The position numbers and the translations under genes are program-made. From JAZDFC01 sp043808235 (GTDB lineage: Bacteria > Bacteroidota > Ignavibacteria > Ignavibacteriales > Melioribacteraceae): a stretch of 64,000 bases of DNA. The DNA is taken from contig JAZDFC010000105.1 in assembly GCA_043808235.1 (NCBI GenBank), forward strand, positions 1-64,000, given 5' to 3'. Every line of letters begins with the position of its first letter. Position 1 is the first letter of the stretch. The notes beneath the pieces were generated by a model. The model was not told the origin of the DNA. It made no database searches and worked only from the letters and a program-made list of their open reading frames with translations. Below, in pieces: positions 1 to 7,879 of the stretch.

Positions 1-68
1 GTATTTACTTCTATAAATTAGTAGGCGCAGATGTAAACATGACAAAGAAAATGATTTTGATGAAGTAA
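1..68 (+). CDS. C-terminal fragment of a T9SS-sorted secreted protein (5' part outside window)
   Basis: The frame beginning at base 3 is open from the window edge and reads I-Y-F-Y-K-L-V-G-A-D-V-N-M-T-K-K-M-I-L-M-K, then stops with TAA at 66-68. This is the last stretch of the T9SS type A sorting domain and closely matches the ends of the complete proteins at 28055 and 56528 (Y-x-L-x..x-K-K-M-x-L-x-K). Only the sorting tail is visible, so the function of the protein cannot be stated. It should be a surface or secreted protein of the type IX pathway. A strong terminator follows at 106-137. Confidence 0.75.
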   Translation, partial: IYFYKLVGADVNMTKKMILMK

Positions 69-105
69 TTTGATAAAGTAATAATAGTTGTTGCACCCTT
101 AGAAC

Positions 106-137
106 AAGCCGCCCGGTTTTTACCGGGCGGCTTTTTT
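106..137 (+). terminator. Intrinsic terminator of the upstream T9SS cargo gene
   Basis: A perfect GC-rich stem, AAGCCGCCCGGT (106-117) paired with ACCGGGCGGCTT (122-133), is followed by a run of T to 137. It lies 38 bases after the stop codon of the partial gene at the window edge. Confidence 0.9.
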
Positions 138-359
138 AATATCTACTCCGCAAATAATAACAAGTAATGATTTTTATCAAAACAAAAAAATTATGTAAGC
201 CTTTATTCACTCCGAATGAGATCTTATCTATATTGCACCTCAAAATTTATTGATAAATCAGTTCTAAGAAACTCGATGCACTTCGCCACAGGATTACTAC
301 ATGTTCGCCATAGATGAATGTAAAAAAACACTAATTAATACAAAATATTGGCTCAAAAA
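138..359. other. Intergenic region before the glycosidase gene
   Basis: About 220 bases of AT-rich sequence between the terminator and the GH27-like gene. It must hold the promoter for the glycosidase-esterase pair, but I see no confident -35/-10 boxes, repeats or open frames. Confidence 0.5.
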
Positions 360-2507
360 ATGAAAAGAAACATTATCACTCCGACAATTTCCCTTTTGTT
401 AGCTTGCATCGAATTAATTTTTCCACAACCAACAAATACTTTGTTGTATAAACTATCAGCAGATTATTTAGAGGAAAGCCCGTTGCCGGATAATGAAAAA
501 AACACCTCAATGAATGACCCTATGTGTAGACCGCGACATCGCACAGTTTTTTCCGAAGTCGAACATAATTACATTCTTGATCAAAGATTATTTATTCAAA
601 AAGAAAATTTTGTATCGCGGCAGATGTGTGTAAATAGTTTGAACCTCACCGACGAGTGGGATATAAAGAAAATAAATCCTTCCGTAAAAAACCCGCTTGA
701 TGGTTCGTACACTATCGGCGCAAATGTAAATTGTTCTCCCGATAGTCTTGATTTTCTTAAATGGGCAGAAACTCCACCGCTCGGCTGGAACAGTTGGGAT
801 TGTTACGGTCCAACGGTTACCGAAGTCGAAGTAAAAGCCAACGTTGACTATATGGCGAAATATTTAAAAGACTTCGGTTGGGAATATATTGTTGTCGATA
901 TCAGATGGTACGTTGAAAACGACAAAGCACATGGATACAATCAAACAGATCCGATTTATGTGATGGACGAATATGGGCGACTGCTACCAAGCACGTTGCG
1001 GTTTCCTTCTGCAGCAGACGGAGAAGGATTTAAATCGCTCGCGGATTATGTTCATGACAAAGGTTTGAAATTCGGAATTCATATCATGCGCGGGATTCCA
1101 AAAGAAGCAGTTAAAAAAAACACTCCGATATTGGGCAGCAAGGCAAGAGCTGCTGATATCTATAGCACGGAATTACTTTGCAATTGGCTGGGCGATATGT
1201 ACACAGTTGTAGCCGGAAAAGAAGGCGCGCAGGAATATTATAATTCATTGTTCGAGTTGTACGCTTTATGGGGAATTGATTTTGTGAAAGTCGATGACCT
1301 TTCCGTTCCATATCATGATAAAGAAATAGAAATGATTCGTAAAGCTATTGATAAGTCCGGACGCAAAATTGTATTGAGTACATCGCCGGGTGAAACACCG
1401 ATTGAAAATGCAGATCATATTAAACAACACGCAAACATGTGGCGCATCGTTGGGGATTTTTGGGATAGCTGGAATCAATTAAAAGAACATTTTGATGTCT
1501 GCAAACGATGGGCGCCGTATATCGGTAATGGACATTTCCCGGATGCAGATATGCTTCCGCTTGGACGTATCGGGATAAGGGCTGAAAACGGAAACGACAG
1601 GATGTGCCGGTTCACAAAAGACGAGCAAATTACTTTGATGACTCTTTTCGCAATTTTCCGTTCACCGTTAATGTTCGGCGGCGACTTGCCAAGCAATGAT
1701 GAGTTCACACTCTCACTGCTTACCAATAAAGATGTTCTCCACGTTAATCAGTTCAGCGCGAACAACAAACAACTTTTTAGAAACGGCGATATAGTTATGT
1801 GGGCAGCCGATGACACCAAAACCGGTGATAAGTTTTTAGCTGTATTCAATACTGAAGACAGGGAACAAATTATCGAAAGCAAAGCCATGTGGAAAAGCGA
1901 TGTGTTTTCCGCTTCGAACAATAAACAAAGTGTAGATGTCGAAATTGATATTTCGAACGCGAAAAAAATATATCTGACTGTTGCCGATGCCGGCGACGGT
2001 AGTAATTGGGACCACGCCGATTGGATTGAGCCAAAACTCATTGGACAAAAAGGAATTTTAAATCTCACAGACTTGAATTGGGTAAAAGCAACTTCGGGCT
2101 GGGGGGAATCCATAAAGAATAAAAGCGTTGCAAATAATCCTCTGATAGTTGATGGCGTTGAATATCAAAACGGTATCGGTACACATTCAACTTCTGTTGT
2201 TGAATTTGATATTCCTGAAGGATACAATCGATTCACCGCAAAAGCCGGTCTCGACAAAGAATGCATCGAACATACGGAAGGCGCAAGCGTTCAGTTCATG
2301 ATTTTTACTCAGGACCCTGCAGGTCCGCAGCCAGCAAATTCTGTGCAAGTCCCAATTAAATTGGAAGATCTTGATCTCAATGGCTCATGCAAAATAAAAG
2401 ATTTATGGAGCGGTAAAATACTTGGCAGTTTCAGTGATGAATTTGCCCCGTTTGTTAAAAGACATGGCGCCGGGTTATACAGAATTTCAAAACAATGGAA
2501 AGACTAA
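360..2507 (+). CDS. Secreted GH27-like alpha-galactosidase with C-terminal NPCBM domain
   Basis: Predicted exported glycoside hydrolase related to alpha-galactosidases of family GH27, which release terminal alpha-galactose (or related sugars) from polysaccharides. A signal peptide (MKRNIITPTISLLLA...) opens the protein. The catalytic barrel starts near residue 139 with T-P-P-L-G-W-N-S-W-D. The nucleophile motif is D-F-V-K-V-D-D near residue 310, and the proposed acid/base aspartate is in V-G-D-F-W-D-S-W near 365. After a beta-sandwich region, residues about 560-640 resemble the NPCBM carbohydrate-binding module (Y-Q-N-G-I-G-T-H-S). I start at ATG 360, because the upstream TTG at 348 would only add four residues before the signal peptide. 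Neither has a clear ribosome site. Residues about 25-135 match nothing I recognise. The esterase gene follows 52 bases downstream, probably in the same operon. The exact substrate is unknown. Confidence 0.85.
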   Translation: MKRNIITPTISLLLACIELIFPQPTNTLLYKLSADYLEESPLPDNEKNTSMNDPMCRPRHRTVFSEVEHNYILDQRLFIQKENFVSRQMCVNSLNLTDEWDIKKINPSVKNPLDGSYTIGANVNCSPDSLDFLKWAETPPLGWNSWDCYGPTVTEVEVKANVDYMAKYLKDFGWEYIVVDIRWYVENDKAHGYNQTDPIYVMDEYGRLLPSTLRFPSAADGEGFKSLADYVHDKGLKFGIHIMRGIPKEAVKKNTPILGSKARAADIYSTELLCNWLGDMYTVVAGKEGAQEYYNSLFELYALWGIDFVKVDDLSVPYHDKEIEMIRKAIDKSGRKIVLSTSPGETPIENADHIKQHANMWRIVGDFWDSWNQLKEHFDVCKRWAPYIGNGHFPDADMLPLGRIGIRAENGNDRMCRFTKDEQITLMTLFAIFRSPLMFGGDLPSNDEFTLSLLTNKDVLHVNQFSANNKQLFRNGDIVMWAADDTKTGDKFLAVFNTEDREQIIESKAMWKSDVFSASNNKQSVDVEIDISNAKKIYLTVADAGDGSNWDHADWIEPKLIGQKGILNLTDLNWVKATSGWGESIKNKSVANNPLIVDGVEYQNGIGTHSTSVVEFDIPEGYNRFTAKAGLDKECIEHTEGASVQFMIFTQDPAGPQPANSVQVPIKLEDLDLNGSCKIKDLWSGKILGSFSDEFAPFVKRHGAGLYRISKQWKD

Positions 2508-2559
2508 TTCCGAAGGCTTTGTTTGAATTAATAATTGTCATATAATATTGGATTAGCTC

Positions 2560-4266
2560 ATGAGAAAAATCGCTCTTTTTATCGTACTACAGTTCATGGT
2601 TTCATTAGTAATTTCCGCTCAGAATTTATTATCTCCTTTATGGAAAATCAGTTTTGCCGATACCTCGGAAACGCAACAGGAACAATTCAAAATAGAGACA
2701 TGGCAAGATGTGAATCTACTCTTATCCTGGGAGAGGCAAGGTTATTTCTGGCTGAACGGGAAATGCTGTATCGCTAATGATTTTTTTGTACCTGAAAATT
2801 TCAAAAACAGTGAATTGAATTTATCCATCAGTCTGCAATGCAATGTGCAAAGTGTTTTCATCAACGGGAAATTTATAGGTGGTAATTTGCCCAATCAGTT
2901 TTGGTCAAACCGCGATGCGAGAACGGATTTTGTTTTGCAAAATAATTTGATTAAACCCGGAGTAAATCGAATTACAATCTTTGCTAACGATTTATCGTAC
3001 ACCGGCGGCAGAAGTTATAACTTTTGCAGCATTGCGCCAAAGGGTGTTAATGATAATTTCGGATTGAAAATTTCTATTCCTTTTAATGACCATCTTTATT
3101 CGATTGATGACGAAGCCATAGAGCTCAAATTGAATTTCGGGGCAAAACAAAAAGGCATTATCAAATTTTCAATAGTCAATGATTTCCATGAATCGTTTAT
3201 TGACAAAAGCTACGATGTTGAAGAAGGCGAAGGAACAATCACTGTTAATCTTGAAAATGAAATCACACAGCCAGGATTTTATGAGTGTGTCGCGATAATG
3301 AATGACGGCAGTTATTCATCCGATGTCCAGTGGTTTGCTTTGTCTCCCGAAAAAATCGAATGCACAAACAACACTGTTCCCCGTTTCAAACAATATTGGG
3401 ATGAAGCGCTTGCAGATCTAAGTAAAGTCCAACCGGAATTCAACATGATAAAAGTCGACAGCCTGTGTTCAGCTAATCGCGACGGATATATTGTTGAAAT
3501 GAAATCGCTCGGCGGATTGACAATTCGCGGATATTATTTTGTGCCGCGAACTGTCGGCAAACATGCAGCGGTTCTTCATGTTCCCGGTTATGGTTACGGC
3601 TGGCAGTATCTGAATGAGTTTTTATCGAGCACAGAAGATGTTGTTGAATTGGCAATATGCGTGCGCGCTCACGGAATCAGCTCTGATGTTTTCAACCCGG
3701 GATTCGGAGTGCCGGGAGTTTGGGGACACAAACTTTGCAGTGAAACTGAAAATGCTTATCGTGCAATTTATATGGATTGTGTTCGCGCGGTTGAATTTTT
3801 ATTAAGCAGACCGGAAGTCGACGCATCGAGAATTGGTGTGATGGGTGGAAGCCAGGGCGGTGGATTGACTTTGGCAACAGCCGGTTTGTGTAGCGATAAA
3901 ATTAAAGCATGCGCATACTTCGACCCATTCCCGTGCGACACCCGCGACCAATTAAAAATCAGAACAATGTGCAATTCCGAAATAAAGAACTTTCTGAATT
4001 TTTATAACAATGAATGCACTTTCGAGGATGCACTCAGCGTACAGGATTTATTAGACACAAAAGGATTTGCGAAGATGATAAAATGCCCCGCTTTCTTTGC
4101 TACGGCATTGTTCGACGACGACTGCCCCCCACACATGGGATTCGCGGCTTATAACGGGATTGCCTCACGCAAACAATTTAAAATATTTCCGAACGACAGT
4201 CACCTTGGCGAATCAAATCCGTACGGCGCGTTGATGCAATTTTTGAAATCAGAATTGAAATTTTAG
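2560..4266 (+). CDS. Secreted acetyl-xylan-esterase-like (CE7-type) alpha/beta hydrolase
   Basis: Likely removes acetyl or other acyl groups from plant or algal polysaccharide. A signal peptide (MRKIALFIVLQFMVSLVIS) is followed by an N-terminal beta-sandwich-like region with V-F-I-N-G-K-F-I-G-G, which resembles galactose-binding-like modules. The alpha/beta hydrolase fold takes up the C-terminal half. The nucleophile elbow is G-G-S-Q-G-G-G (Ser about 431), the acid is probably in L-F-D-D-D-C-P-P (about 517-521), and the histidine is in N-D-S-H-L-G (about 548). G-x-S-Q-G with this spacing is characteristic of the CE7 acetyl-xylan esterase/cephalosporin deacetylase family. The protein is longer (568 residues) than simple CE7 enzymes because of the N-terminal module. 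It directly follows the GH27-like gene, so a shared role in polysaccharide breakdown is inferred. Confidence 0.8.
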   Translation: MRKIALFIVLQFMVSLVISAQNLLSPLWKISFADTSETQQEQFKIETWQDVNLLLSWERQGYFWLNGKCCIANDFFVPENFKNSELNLSISLQCNVQSVFINGKFIGGNLPNQFWSNRDARTDFVLQNNLIKPGVNRITIFANDLSYTGGRSYNFCSIAPKGVNDNFGLKISIPFNDHLYSIDDEAIELKLNFGAKQKGIIKFSIVNDFHESFIDKSYDVEEGEGTITVNLENEITQPGFYECVAIMNDGSYSSDVQWFALSPEKIECTNNTVPRFKQYWDEALADLSKVQPEFNMIKVDSLCSANRDGYIVEMKSLGGLTIRGYYFVPRTVGKHAAVLHVPGYGYGWQYLNEFLSSTEDVVELAICVRAHGISSDVFNPGFGVPGVWGHKLCSETENAYRAIYMDCVRAVEFLLSRPEVDASRIGVMGGSQGGGLTLATAGLCSDKIKACAYFDPFPCDTRDQLKIRTMCNSEIKNFLNFYNNECTFEDALSVQDLLDTKGFAKMIKCPAFFATALFDDDCPPHMGFAAYNGIASRKQFKIFPNDSHLGESNPYGALMQFLKSELKF

Positions 4267-4285
4267 AATAAGATTTGGAAATTCT

Positions 4286-5026
4286 CTAAATCATCTTTTC
4301 CAATTCTTTTGGCAGGAGATAATAATAGCTGAGTAATCTACCATCAAGTAAAATTCCGAATACTCCGTAAGGAGATGGTGAATGTTCGAGCAGTTCCTGC
4401 CGTGTTTTGAATTTTACTTCGGTGAATTTAATTCCTTTTTTCTCTGCGGTTTCCTTCACCATTTTTGCCGCATCATCATGGTAAGGGCATTGGTCGGTTC
4501 GAATTACCGTTAATCCTTTCACGAACCTTATCGCCCGTTCCTCCCAGTCGGTAGGTAAAATGGGATTGTTTGCTTTCTTAAATTTCTTCACCAACAAATC
4601 GAAAGGGGGCTGGGAAGCAACTACTTCGAAACCATATTTAATAAAGACCTCTTTCTTCGCTAACCAGTTGCTTTCGCTTGACAACATCGCCACGCCTTTT
4701 TTACCTGCAGCCTCGGCATCTTTTACGCATTCATCCAACAACAGTTTTGAGTAACCTTTTCCCTTGCTTGAACCAACAACCCAAAGACAATGAATGAACA
4801 TGTAATCATCGGCATAAACCGGTCGCCATGCATATTCGCCGGGAATGTATTCAATAAAACCACGCCCGCCCTCTTTCAAATCCAGCATTTTTATTTTCAT
4901 TCCTTCGTTGAATCGGTCGCCAAGCCATTCCAATTTCTTCAAATATCCGGCAGATTTTTTCTGACTCATTTTACAGAAGAAACCGGTTTTCGAAACGTTG
5001 CTTTCGTTCACGTCGATGATATTCAT
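4286..5026 (-). CDS. GNAT acetyltransferase fused to a YoaP-like C-terminal domain
   Basis: Two-part cytoplasmic protein of 246 residues. The N-terminal half is a GNAT acyltransferase, with the hydrophobic strand H-C-L-W-V-V-G followed by the acetyl-CoA loop S-S-K-G-K-G-Y-S-K-L-L-L (about residues 80-97). The C-terminal part from about 155 has the YoaP-like pattern, a thioredoxin-fold stretch with T-D-Q-C-P-Y-H-D and then V-F-G-I-L-L-D-G-R. Such GNAT-YoaP proteins are widespread, but their substrate is unknown to me. The gene is convergent with the esterase (20 bases between stop codons) and divergent from the copper chaperone. The cysteine in the D-Q-C-P-Y-H motif suggests a redox or thiol step, which is inference. 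Confidence 0.8.
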   Translation of the reverse strand: MNIIDVNESNVSKTGFFCKMSQKKSAGYLKKLEWLGDRFNEGMKIKMLDLKEGGRGFIEYIPGEYAWRPVYADDYMFIHCLWVVGSSKGKGYSKLLLDECVKDAEAAGKKGVAMLSSESNWLAKKEVFIKYGFEVVASQPPFDLLVKKFKKANNPILPTDWEERAIRFVKGLTVIRTDQCPYHDDAAKMVKETAEKKGIKFTEVKFKTRQELLEHSPSPYGVFGILLDGRLLSYYYLLPKELEKMI

Positions 5027-5184
5027 GGTAATTCTCGATTTGTTTTAATAATGAATTAATTACCAGGGCAAAATTAGAAATCCTACCAATAAATTGAATG
5101 AAATTCTATAAAACATTGTTAAAATTATGTAATGGTAATAAAGCCGTGATTTTTATTTTTGATGAACAAAAAAAGGAAAACAAA

Positions 5185-5385
5185 ATGACAACTAAAGTAT
5201 TCAAAATAGAAGGTATGAGCTGTCACCATTGTGTAATGGCTGTTAACAAAGAATTGGCAAAGCTGGAGTTAATTGATAAGCGTGTTCAAATGGGAAGCGC
5301 GGTTGTTGATTTCGATGAATTGAAAATAACTGAGAAACAAATTTCGGATGCAATTGGCGAAGCAGGGTATAAGGTAGTACAATAA
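5185..5385 (+). CDS. copZ: Heavy-metal-associated (HMA) copper chaperone, CopZ-like
   Basis: Small cytosolic metallochaperone of 66 residues. The metal-binding loop G-M-S-C-H-H-C (M-x-C-x-x-C) is at residues 9-15, and the remaining pattern is the beta-alpha-beta-beta-alpha-beta HMA fold ending in A-G-Y-K-V-V-Q. It should bind Cu(I) and deliver it to the ATPase encoded 117 bases downstream. The ATG at 5185 is chosen because AAAAGGAAAACAAA lies just before it. An open frame upstream could start at 5098 but would add a 29-residue extension unlike the family. A weak hairpin between this gene and the ATPase may reduce read-through. Confidence 0.88.
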   Translation: MTTKVFKIEGMSCHHCVMAVNKELAKLELIDKRVQMGSAVVDFDELKITEKQISDAIGEAGYKVVQ

Positions 5386-5425
5386 CGCTGCTTGATACTG
5401 GTACTGAGATAAAACAATTTGTATT

Positions 5426-5476
5426 ATCATCCTTTAGGATGATTTCTTTGACTAGCGATATCGTTTACGGTATCGC
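5426..5476. repeat. Two hairpins between copper chaperone and ATPase genes
   Basis: ATCATCC (5426-5432) pairs with GGATGAT (5437-5443) across a TTTA loop and is followed by TTTCTTT, a possible weak terminator or attenuator on the + strand. A second stem, GCGATATCG (5455-5463) with CGGTATCGC (5468-5476), follows directly and ends 26 bases before the ATPase start. The second stem looks like a dispersed palindromic repeat. Either could set the chaperone to ATPase expression ratio. Confidence 0.5.
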
Positions 5477-5502
5477 GGTGTAGATATGAAAAAGGATAAA
5501 CC

Positions 5503-7752
5503 ATGAAATACAATTTCCCTGTTGAAGGGATGACGTGCGCAAGCTGCGTTGCGCGGGTTGAAAAAATAATCGGCAAGATCGACGGAGTAAAAAACGTATC
5601 GGTTAACTTTGCAGCAGAGGATGTCAGCTTTGAAACAGAAAAGGAAGTTGATGTTGCAAAGATTGCGGAGGCGGTGGAAGAATATGGATATAAATTGAAA
5701 CAAAGTAATCAGTCGTCAGTTATCAGTTCTCAGTTAAAAAACGACAACGTAAATTCACTGCTCTTCACAAACCAGCATGAAGAAACGGATAATCATTACA
5801 AAGAACTAAAAAGTGATTTTGTTGTTTCGCTAATATTCACTATTCCGATTTTTCTAATCAGCATGTTGATTCACACGGTTTGGTTCCATCATAACTGGTT
5901 TTTGAATGAACAGCAAACAAATAACCTTCTGTTGATATTAACAACTCCCGTAATGTTCATTCCGGGTAAAAGATTTTTCTCGGTTGCGTGGAATAACTTA
6001 AAGCATTTTTCTGCGGAGATGAATACGCTTGTCGCAATTGGAACCGCTTCGGCTTACGGATACAGCACGCTTGTTATTCTGTTTCCGGAAATGTTTTCCG
6101 GTAGCCATCAATCTCACGATGTTTATTTTGAAACGGCGGCGGTTATAATCACATTAATATTAATGGGAAGATTGCTTGAGCATCGAGCAAAAAGAAAGAC
6201 CGGAACCGCTATAAAAAAACTAATCGGACTCCGCCCAAAAACAGTAAACATCGTTGAGAACGGCATCGAAACACAACTTTCGATTGATATGCTTCAGCCG
6301 GGATATATCGTAATTGTTAAACCGGGAGAAAAAATTCCGGCAGATGGAATAATAATTAGCGGCTCATCGACCGTTGATGAATCGATTATAACAGGCGAGA
6401 GTCTTCCGGTAAGCAAGTCTGTTGGGGCAAAAGTAATCGGCGGAACGATTAACAAAACAGGCTCTTTCAATTTCAAAGTTACTGCGGTTGATGCGGAATC
6501 TGTGCTTGGACAAATTATCCGGATGGTTAAGGATGCTCAAGGTTCAAAACCTCCGATTCAAAAATTAGTTGATAAAGTTGCGGGAATTTTTGTTCCAGCT
6601 GTAATCGGCGCGGCAACGTTAACTTTTGTTTTGTGGCTTGTCTTCGTACCGGAATCAGGATTGAGCGGCGCCCTGGTTCACTTTGTTGCCGTATTAATTA
6701 TTGCATGTCCGTGCGCTTTGGGACTCGCGACTCCAACGGCAATAATGGTTGGAACCGGGCTTGGTGCAAAATACGGAGTGCTGATAAAAAACGGGGAGAG
6801 TCTCGAAACGGCAAATAAAATTACTCGTGTTATCTTTGATAAAACCGGAACAATCACCGAAGGGAAGCCTACCGTAACGGACATCATCCAAACAAAAATG
6901 AACGAAGATGAATTGCTTCAATTGGCAGCAACTGTCGAAAGCAAATCCGAACATCCAATCGCACATTCTATTGTTGAGTTTGCCATCAACAAGGATTTGC
7001 AAATCAAAGATGTAGAAACATTTCAGAGCATTTCCGGTATGGGAATTACCGGCATAATAGAAGGCAATGTTATTCTAATCGGCAATAAGATTTTGATGGA
7101 GAAGTATTCCGTAAAAACGAGTTTGCTTAATCCCGAATACGAGGCAATGATTGGCGCGGCTAAGACTGCTTTGTTTGTTGCAATTAATGGAGAACTTGCC
7201 GGACTGATTTCTGTAACCGATCCAATAAAAGAAACATCCGCCGAAGCAGTTCGCGAATTGAAGGAAGCAGGAATTAAACTAACTATGCTTTCGGGTGATA
7301 ACAAAAAAACTGCGGAATCAGTTGCCCGACAAGTCGGTATTGATGATTACTTTGGCGAAGTTTTACCGGAAGATAAATCAAGAATCATCAAAGAATATCA
7401 AGCGAAAGGAGAAATCGTTGCGATGGTTGGCGACGGCATAAACGATGCACCTGCTTTAGCTCGAGCTGATATCGGAATTGCGATTGGTACGGGAACAGAC
7501 GTTGCAATGGAAACCGCAGGGATAACTTTGATAAAGGGCGATATTCGAGGAGTGAAGCGTGCAATCAACTTATCGCGAAAAACGATTTCCGGAATAAAGC
7601 AAAATTTATTTTGGGCATTCATTTACAACGCAATCGGAATTCCCCTCGCAGCCTTTGGATTGTTGAATCCAATGATGGCAGCACTCGCAATGTCGTTCAG
7701 CTCGGTGAGTGTGGTAACAAATTCACTGCGACTGAGGAGAGCGAAGATTTAA
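5503..7752 (+). CDS. copA: Copper-translocating P1B-type ATPase (CopA)
   Basis: Inner-membrane pump that exports Cu(I) at the expense of ATP. It has a single N-terminal HMA domain (G-M-T-C-A-S-C, residues 9-15), then membrane segments from about residue 107. The phosphatase-loop motif T-G-E-S follows. The ion-path motif C-P-C-A-L-G is near 402, the phosphorylation motif D-K-T-G-T near 446, the nucleotide-binding S-E-H-P near 481-484 and the hinge G-D-G-I-N-D near 643. CPC together with late-TM features (N-A-I-G-I-P and M-A-x-S-S-x-S-V-V-x-N-S) indicates the Cu(I) subgroup. At 749 residues it has the usual length. AAAAAGGATAAACC precedes the ATG. The linker after the HMA domain (residues about 68-80) is encoded by a dispersed CAGTAATCAGT-type repeat. 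It forms a copper-resistance unit with the chaperone gene. Confidence 0.95.
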   Translation: MKYNFPVEGMTCASCVARVEKIIGKIDGVKNVSVNFAAEDVSFETEKEVDVAKIAEAVEEYGYKLKQSNQSSVISSQLKNDNVNSLLFTNQHEETDNHYKELKSDFVVSLIFTIPIFLISMLIHTVWFHHNWFLNEQQTNNLLLILTTPVMFIPGKRFFSVAWNNLKHFSAEMNTLVAIGTASAYGYSTLVILFPEMFSGSHQSHDVYFETAAVIITLILMGRLLEHRAKRKTGTAIKKLIGLRPKTVNIVENGIETQLSIDMLQPGYIVIVKPGEKIPADGIIISGSSTVDESIITGESLPVSKSVGAKVIGGTINKTGSFNFKVTAVDAESVLGQIIRMVKDAQGSKPPIQKLVDKVAGIFVPAVIGAATLTFVLWLVFVPESGLSGALVHFVAVLIIACPCALGLATPTAIMVGTGLGAKYGVLIKNGESLETANKITRVIFDKTGTITEGKPTVTDIIQTKMNEDELLQLAATVESKSEHPIAHSIVEFAINKDLQIKDVETFQSISGMGITGIIEGNVILIGNKILMEKYSVKTSLLNPEYEAMIGAAKTALFVAINGELAGLISVTDPIKETSAEAVRELKEAGIKLTMLSGDNKKTAESVARQVGIDDYFGEVLPEDKSRIIKEYQAKGEIVAMVGDGINDAPALARADIGIAIGTGTDVAMETAGITLIKGDIRGVKRAINLSRKTISGIKQNLFWAFIYNAIGIPLAAFGLLNPMMAALAMSFSSVSVVTNSLRLRRAKI
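5704..5740 (+). repeat. Dispersed CAGTAATCAGT-type repeat inside copA
   Basis: The short units AGTAATC-AGTCGTC-AGTTATC-AGTTCTC-AGTT lie in frame inside copA and encode the serine/glutamine-rich linker between the HMA domain and the membrane part. Related units occur outside genes in this window at 7801-7820, in inverted orientation at 28017-28048, and in degenerate form at 44991-45020. Confidence 0.6.
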
Positions 7753-7756
7753 TTAG

Positions 7757-7871
7757 CTTGCAGTCCGCGGCGGCGGAGCAGCTTGCAGTAACTAAAGTAT
7801 ACAGTAATCAGTTTTCAGAAAAAACTTTTAAAATCTGCAATCCTCATTCGCAAATCGACAATCATAAATCA
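7757..7871. repeat. Repeat-rich spacer between copA and the hydrolase gene
   Basis: AGCTTGCAGT occurs twice (near 7757 and 7782), flanking a GC-rich palindrome TCCGC-GGC-GGCGGA. It is followed by CAGTAATCAGTTTTCAG (7802-7818) and by a stretch resembling AATCATAAATCATC repeats. The two flanking genes are convergent and no open frame is supported here. The sequence looks like a patchwork of small dispersed repeats. Confidence 0.5.
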
Positions 7872-7879
7872 TCAAAAAT

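Noticed and set aside
5098..5184. Longer start for the copper chaperone
   Set aside because: The extension is not HMA-like, and a good ribosome site precedes ATG 5185.
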